A stretch of DNA of 12,122 bases from Pavlovales sp. CCMP2436. Lineage: Eukaryota; Haptophyta; Pavlovophyceae; Pavlovales. Of this stretch, positions 8,014 through 12,122 are shown piece by piece. The notes beneath the pieces are model-generated. The model saw only the letters and a program-made list of their open reading frames with translations. It searched no databases and had not been told where the DNA came from. A program made the translations under genes and the position numbers. The stretch covers positions 108,496-120,617 of the forward strand of contig MU631482.1 in assembly GCA_026770615.1 (NCBI GenBank). The letters run 5' to 3'. Position 1 is the stretch's first letter. The number at the start of each line of letters is the position of its first letter.

Positions 8014-8364
8014 GCAATTGCTGAAAAAATAAAAATTATTGAATTTGATGGTATAAAATTATTGAATGATAATTCATATGTTTTTTTCGATGAAAAACGT
8101 GTAATTGATAAATATATTCTTGATAATATATTTATGAATTTATACCATTCAACAATGTTTGAAAACACTAAATTAATTATCAAATTAAAGCAAATTACTG
8201 ACAATGACAACGATGAAATCACAAAATTTAAAATAACTCTTGCCGAATACGAATTTCCCGAAGCTAAGAAAAATTTGGAAAATTACCTTGAAACCGTATT
8301 GTATGATACACTCAAGCATATCGAATATATGTATATCTCAACTGACGATATTTCTAAAATCTAA
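8011..8364 (+). CDS. Small helical acidic protein gene (arm B), upstream ATG lost
   Basis: The frame is open without interruption from 8011 to TAA 8362-8364, through IIEFDGIKLLND, NSYVFFDEKRVIDK and the helical AEYEFPEAKKNLENYLE region to STDDISKI. The codon matching the arm A ATG is ATT. Usable in-frame ATGs are 8134 and 8155, the latter equivalent to MFENTK in arm A and giving 69 residues. Arm A is frameshifted before MFENTK, so the common intact core is MFENTK onward. No family recognised. The stop overlaps that of the convergent micro-ORF. Confidence 0.5.
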   Translation, partial: LAIAEKIKIIEFDGIKLLNDNSYVFFDEKRVIDKYILDNIFMNLYHSTMFENTKLIIKLKQITDNDNDEITKFKITLAEYEFPEAKKNLENYLETVLYDTLKHIEYMYISTDDISKI

Positions 8365-8516
8365 CAATTCAATAGGATATAATCTCTTATTTTTTTTAAC
8401 TCTTCATATTGACGTGCCAACTATTCCAATTGTAACATGATTTCACCAATTCGTGCATCCCTATCAAAATTATTGCTATAATACTGAATACCGATATAAT
8501 GATATCCATCAGACAT
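8361..8516 (-). CDS. 51-residue micro-ORF with coiled-coil tail and internal TAG (arm B)
   Basis: ATG at 8516, internal TAG at 8423-8421, terminal TAG at 8363-8361. It differs from arm A at 4 of 156 bases: two synonymous, plus N-to-H and I-to-M changes. It is the best conserved block of the palindrome. Both copies share the internal stop, so that codon predates the split of the arms. Function unknown. Confidence 0.4.
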
Positions 8517-8558
8517 ATATAATATATGTTATATTTTTATCTTCATGTATATTTAGGG

Positions 8559-8744
8559 ATGATTGATATGTTAAATTTGCTTTCGTTGTTCCTCGTCCCT
8601 ACAATTTTACATATGTTAAGATGTTGTTATACTAACGTTAACGAAAATGTTGACACCTCTAACGAAGCTATTATACAAAAATCTCAAGAATTAGCGTGCA
8701 TAATTATCCAAAGAGCTTATCGAGAATATAAAAAAAAATCATAA
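8559..8744 (+). CDS. Small membrane-anchored protein with C-terminal IQ-like motif (arm B)
   Basis: 61 codons from ATG 8559 to TAA 8742. It has the same plan as the arm A gene: hydrophobic residues 4-21, CC, Asn-rich linker, then ACIIIQRAYREYKKK. It lacks one threonine codon relative to arm A (LLSLFLVP), an in-frame indel consistent with selection on the protein. Upstream in-frame codons (from ATG 8526) are not homologous in frame to arm A because of a 1-base difference, so the internal ATG is preferred. Confidence 0.55.
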   Translation: MIDMLNLLSLFLVPTILHMLRCCYTNVNENVDTSNEAIIQKSQELACIIIQRAYREYKKKS

Positions 8745-8749
8745 AAATA

Positions 8750-9631
8750 TTACAATAAAAGCATGTCTTCACGTTCTAAATCTTCGGTTGATGTGACCAC
8801 TGTCATGCTTAGAATCTTATCGGGGTAACTGATCCACGTTTTATTGACTGCGTTTGTAATCGAATTGTTAATCACACCCAAATGAAGCCGATTTGTGTTT
8901 GTTACTAAAGGCATCGATCCACCAAAGTTTAATGGATTTACGGTTGACCGAGCTGTACGATTATCCGATAAAAATATCTTGAAATCTGCAATATTATGCA
9001 CCTCTGCATAGCCAGTAAATCTTAGTAAATTATTATTTACACCACCACTATAAGACATGTCGAACCCTGTGCTTGTATTTGTCAAAGTTGTTGTAGACTT
9101 AGTACAATTAAAATATTAATCAATTAAGATTTTATTATCTGTACCTACTAATCTATTGATGACTATCTCTATCGATGTTCATGCTGTTGTTGAATGTAAT
9201 CCGTCATTACCACTATACAACGCAGAAGCGTTAATTTGTGTATAATTTCCATTCGCATCGATGAACTTATACGAAAGCTTGGAATTGTTGATGCGTAGCA
9301 TCATGCCGCGCGATAAATTACCCGCCCCGCTGCTCATCGTATTGACACCGAGATCTGTTATTTTTGGAAGCTTTCCAATCGTAAAAATTGGCGTATCTTT
9401 CGCTGTTGTATTATTTAATTTTATTTTAAACAACAATCGCATACCTGTAGCGTTTGCTAATTTAGAAGCTATCGATATGAATGTATTCGTTGTAGCAATA
9501 TTCGCATAAACTGTATACGGATTTAACACTTTTATATAGCCGTATCCTGTTCCTAAAGAACTGTCTGAATATATCGTGTTAGTTGTACCTGTCCCCGATC
9601 GTATAAGAGTAATATTTCGACCACTGATATC
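8750..9631 (-). pseudogene. C-terminal LamG-like domain of a second fibre protein gene (arm B), truncated by retrotransposon
   Basis: Read on the minus strand from 9631 (DISGRN) to TAA 8752-8750 in one uninterrupted frame alignment with codons 3753-4601 of arm A. Two in-frame stops break it: TGA at 9181-9179, where arm A has tryptophan (STTAW), and TAA at 9118-9116, where arm A has methionine. The last 106 residues are about 84% identical to arm A. Many differences between arms are synonymous, so the two genes diverged under constraint before both decayed. The N-terminal part of the gene is missing because LINE sequence begins at 9632. Confidence 0.7.
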
Positions 9632-10567
9632 ATGTTCGGCGCGACTGCTGGTTTAAAAAAAAGCGAGATCACGCCTACAGGGGATCGCGGGCAATATTTG
9701 CCCGTTATTAAGACGCCGCGGAAAATACAGGTTGCAGTTGACGGATCTCACAAAGTCCTTCAGGATGGCACCCACTTGGCATCTGGAGCATGTGCCTACA
9801 TGATTACCAACCAAGTCGCACAGCCACAAACAGAAGAGGTGCACATTGTTTACTGCACCTTCGACGGGGAACAGGATGTAGGCAACGGGGAAATTAGCGG
9901 ATTGTCCCTCGCTCTACAATGGCTCGAAGGGGAAACGGGACTACAGATCGGATGGGACCACCTTAATGGGGTCAAGGAAGCCCACTACCAAATCCCAAAC
10001 ACCCGCTGCCGCGGAAGACCTCACGGCATGACCGCTGAGAGCTCTCACGCCTATAACCAAAATCCGCACATGACAGCAGCACTAGCACTCATTGAGCAGG
10101 CCCTAGGCAACAACCACACGCGAGAAATTGAACACACATCGGCACATGGCCTGGACCAGGAAATGGAGAAGCAACAAGTCTGCATTGAGCCCACATGGAG
10201 CGAATTAACCCACACATACGTGGTAGACGGCCAGACCATACACACAATCAGGAGGATAATGACCAAAATGGACCCACATATGGATGACCTCGTAATGCTC
10301 AATGCCTTAGCCGACTGGGGAGCCATACAGGTCACTAAACACGGAAAAACAAACGGTCAACACCTACAAAAACCCGCCCTCACCCCAGGAAAATACATGG
10401 TCACGACTCCAGACGGGGACATCCAACGAGCTGACGAGTCTTACCTCCGCAAAGCGGTGGCAACACGCATTAGGAGACAGCTGGTTGAGGAACTTATGAC
10501 CAACAAACCTGGAAAATATAGCATCAAAGGGAACATAGCCGCACTTTGGGAGCACGAATCGGAATAG
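9632..10567 (+). pseudogene. LINE ORF2 fragment: RNase H domain
   Basis: RNase H removes the RNA strand from RNA/DNA hybrids during retrotransposition. Counting from the ATG at 9632, the pattern is VAVDGS (D37), GNGEISGL (E87), GWDHL (D109, with the usual 22-residue E-to-D spacing), a SAHG histidine (H172) and LNALADWGA (N224, D228). The five-residue RNase H signature is therefore present, with an unusual stretch of about 50 residues between the histidine and the final aspartate. The ATG is probably not the native start. The frame ends at TAG 10565 and continues in frame beyond it. Confidence 0.7.
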
Positions 10568-11032
10568 ATGCTTGCCCATCCTACATGGTCTGAGAAACTC
10601 CCGCGCTTCATGCTAAGGTGCATATCCGGTTCGGTACGATACAACGCGGAGATCGCAGCAGAGTACCCGGAAATTCGACTGTACACGGCGAATATTGGGG
10701 AAAAGCTCACACGCATGAACACAAAGTGCCCCCTGTGCGTAGCAGCGGGGGTACGACGACCAGGGGAAGACACCAAGAATCATCTATTCCGGGAATGCCC
10801 CCAGACACAAGCCGAACGAGTGTCACTCAAACAGGCGATCGAGGCAGCAGTGAACGAAGCCACAGGCAGCAACATCTCCCGAGGTGGAGCCCGTGCCGTT
10901 GCAACTGCAGTCATGGCTAGACCAGACTACTATGCAGGGCAAATAGACCAGGAGGTAAAAATTACCATAGATAAAGACAGAAAAAACTCCGCCCACGGCT
11001 GCTGGAAGGACGACCAAGGCCAACCCTTCTAG
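10568..11032 (+). pseudogene. LINE ORF2 fragment: CCHC zinc motif region
   Basis: It is in frame with the RNase H part, separated only by TAG 10565. LPRFMLRCISG followed by CPLC-x14-H-LFRE-C is the arrangement commonly seen after RNase H in LINE ORF2 proteins, where it probably binds nucleic acid. The tail is basic. It ends at TAG 11030. The next in-frame codons contain TAA 11054 before the protease region resumes. Confidence 0.65.
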
Positions 11033-11059
11033 ATAAAGCACGGGCTGATCCAGTAAGAG

Positions 11060-11671
11060 GTGATATCGAGCAGCCACAGATTACACAACAGACGCATGGC
11101 GGTCCTAGATAGATTTCAGGTGGAGGCAGGAGACCAACCTACTGCCCACCACGGCCTGCACTTTATTAGACTTGCCATCAATGACTACAATGTAAAGAAA
11201 ATCTTAAAGAAAGGAATCCAAGTCACCCAGATAATTCCAGGCCGCTCTCCGCACCCCCAGGGTGCTGGGACCAGCGGTCATCTCGTTGTAATATCACCGG
11301 GGGCACCAAACACAAGGATAACCCACCCACCCAAGGCAGCGGGCTCACGCGCAGCAGGAAAGAAGGCTACAAGAAATCCACAAGCCCCAACAGGGAGCGA
11401 GGATGATGATGGCTTCAGTATTGGACCGACCCTGATAACCAACCCGGATGATGGCTCCAGTATTGGACCTACCCTGATAACCAACCCGGCCGGTGACTTC
11501 GCAGCGTTACTGGCAACGCTAAGACTAATCCCCGTAGGCGTAACCGGAGATGGAAACTGCCTACCCTACGCGGTGCTAAGAAGCGCAGGGCGAATGGTTA
11601 ACTGGGAGGCAGCCATAACACTACGAACAGCGGCAGTCAACTATGCGCTTCTACTCACGCCGGAAGTCTAA
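11060..11671 (+). pseudogene. LINE ORF2 fragment: linker and N-terminal half of OTU-like cysteine protease
   Basis: Same frame as the two upstream fragments. A Pro/Thr/Ala-rich linker with a duplicated 14-residue unit precedes VTGDGNCLPYAVLRS, the Asp-Gly-Asn-Cys active-site motif of OTU proteases (Cys codon 11558-11560). The family cleaves ubiquitin-type or polyprotein bonds; a role in processing the LINE polyprotein is plausible but not shown. It is interrupted by TAA 11669. Confidence 0.6.
11405..11488 (+). repeat. 42-bp tandem duplication (two copies) in the LINE linker
   Basis: 11405-11446 and 11447-11488 encode (D)DG-(F/S)-SIGPTLITNP twice. The units differ at two positions (TTC/TCC and CCG/CCT). 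The duplication is in frame and lies just before the OTU domain. Confidence 0.85.
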
Positions 11672-12122
11672 GAGGACCTTTTGCTACGCAGATCTGAGGA
11701 TCACCCAAACGACCCGATGGGAAACATCCTTAACCACAACCTGCGCAGAAATATGTGGCCAATAGTAGCGCAAGCAAGGTACGGGCAGCCGTACTTTGCG
11801 AATGAACAGGCAGCATGGATGCATGAGAACATGCTCCACAGTATTGCCACGATCATTGGAATGGAAGTAGTACTCCTCAAACGCATTGCAAATGGGCAAG
11901 TATGCGAATTCATCGCAGTATACCATGCCGAGGTTCCCCCACCAGTAGTGAGAATCCCTCTATATAGCATTGCTGGATGGACGGCCGACCCTCTGGGCAG
12001 GGAAACACTGGCCGAGCTGATCACGGCATCGCGTAACGGAGGCAGGAGGGTGTGTGTGATATCCTGTGATGCAAGCAAAACCCACTTTGAAGCGACATGT
12101 GAAATACCAGTCCAAGAAACAT
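11672..12122 (+). pseudogene. LINE ORF2 fragment: C-terminal half of OTU-like protease, runs off window
   Basis: 150 codons with no stop, in frame with 11060-11671. It opens EDLLLRRSEDHPND and includes RRNMWPIVAQARYG and NEQAAWMHENMLHSIA, a helical segment seen in OTU folds. SKTHFEATCE near the end offers the probable catalytic histidine (codon 12083-12085), about 175 residues after the cysteine, within the range known for OTU enzymes. The frame continues past 12122. Confidence 0.55.

Larger units (their letters stand above)
6980..9631 (-). repeat. Arm B of the 5.9-kb imperfect palindrome
   Basis: This is the inverted counterpart of 3753-6283 with the same element order. It begins at CTGAG next to the GC-rich scrap and ends at 9631, where retrotransposon sequence starts, so arm B originally extended further. 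Every protein gene in it has diverged from arm A, and lesions differ between arms. Confidence 0.85.
9632..12122 (+). mobile_element. 5'-truncated non-LTR retrotransposon (LINE) encoding RNase H, zinc motif and OTU protease
   Basis: Sequence composition shifts sharply at 9632 from AT-rich to balanced. One frame runs to the end of the window carrying RNase H, the CCHC motif typical of LINE ORF2 C-termini, and an OTU-like protease. Reverse transcriptase and endonuclease are absent, as expected for 5' truncation during target-primed insertion. The 3' end, any tail and the target duplication lie beyond 12122. OTU proteases are known in some LINE lineages, such as algal Dualen/RandI elements; assignment to a clade is not possible here. 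Confidence 0.75.

Noticed and set aside
3753..9631. Palindrome as a sequencing or assembly foldback artefact
   Set aside because: Arms differ by many substitutions and indels, so they cannot be copies of the same read.
10618..10920. Alternative plus-strand frame overlapping the zinc region
   Set aside because: Arg/Ser/Thr-rich with no motif. The other frame holds CPLC and HLFREC.
9653..11484. Several minus-strand frames opposite the LINE
   Set aside because: Complement shadows. The plus frame carries RNase H, zinc and OTU motifs.

Overview
The window looks like eukaryotic nuclear DNA, probably from a protist or alga. It holds decaying, AT-rich, virus-like or transposon-like DNA (about 1-9631) that has been interrupted by a more GC-balanced non-LTR retrotransposon (9632 to the end). 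No cellular housekeeping gene, rRNA or tRNA is visible. No hallmark viral gene is visible either (no capsid protein, DNA polymerase, packaging ATPase or integrase), so 'virus-like' is an inference from the style of the proteins and the nested terminal-repeat architecture.

Layout. (1) 3-4601 (+) is one continuous reading frame for a very large fibre/adhesin-like protein: Asn/Ser-rich repeats at the N-terminus, then three LamG/concanavalin-A-like domains. Three in-frame stops (TAA 249, TAG 1809, TAG 2514) interrupt it, with no frameshift. (2) 3753-9631 is a large imperfect palindrome. Arm A (3753-6283) and arm B (6980-9631) are inverted copies. Each carries, from outside in: the end of the LamG gene, a small membrane/IQ-motif gene, a 51-codon coiled-coil micro-ORF, a small helical-protein gene, and about 1.6 kb of non-coding DNA with long hairpins. 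The arms differ by roughly 15-20% in protein, so this is an old or two-parent inverted pair and not an assembly foldback. (3) 6284-6979 is a spacer assembled from short scrambled pieces of the same gene family plus a GC-rich scrap.

The non-coding part of each arm contains two long cruciform-capable hairpins, H1 and H2. All four hairpins share a related loop core of about 40 nt. Their stems carry tandem 8-9 bp repeats that differ between H1 and H2. H1 repeats also differ between the arms, with both stem strands and both repeat copies changed together. This resembles iteron/replication-initiator recognition sites evolving under pairing constraint. The innermost part of each arm is a 220-245 bp foldback module with its own terminal inverted repeats.

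(4) 9632-12122 (+) is the 5'-truncated 3' part of a LINE. It has an RNase H domain, a C-x2-C-x14-H-x4-C zinc motif and an OTU-type cysteine protease domain, all in one frame interrupted by TAG 10565, TAG 11030, TAA 11054 and TAA 11669. It landed inside the arm B LamG copy, which implies the palindrome was already resident in a host chromosome.

Nearly all in-frame stops in both unrelated elements are TAA or TAG. Only one is TGA. Two readings are possible: substitution-driven decay (for example C-to-T), or reassignment of TAR codons to glutamine in this host. Evidence for both is set out; I lean slightly to decay.
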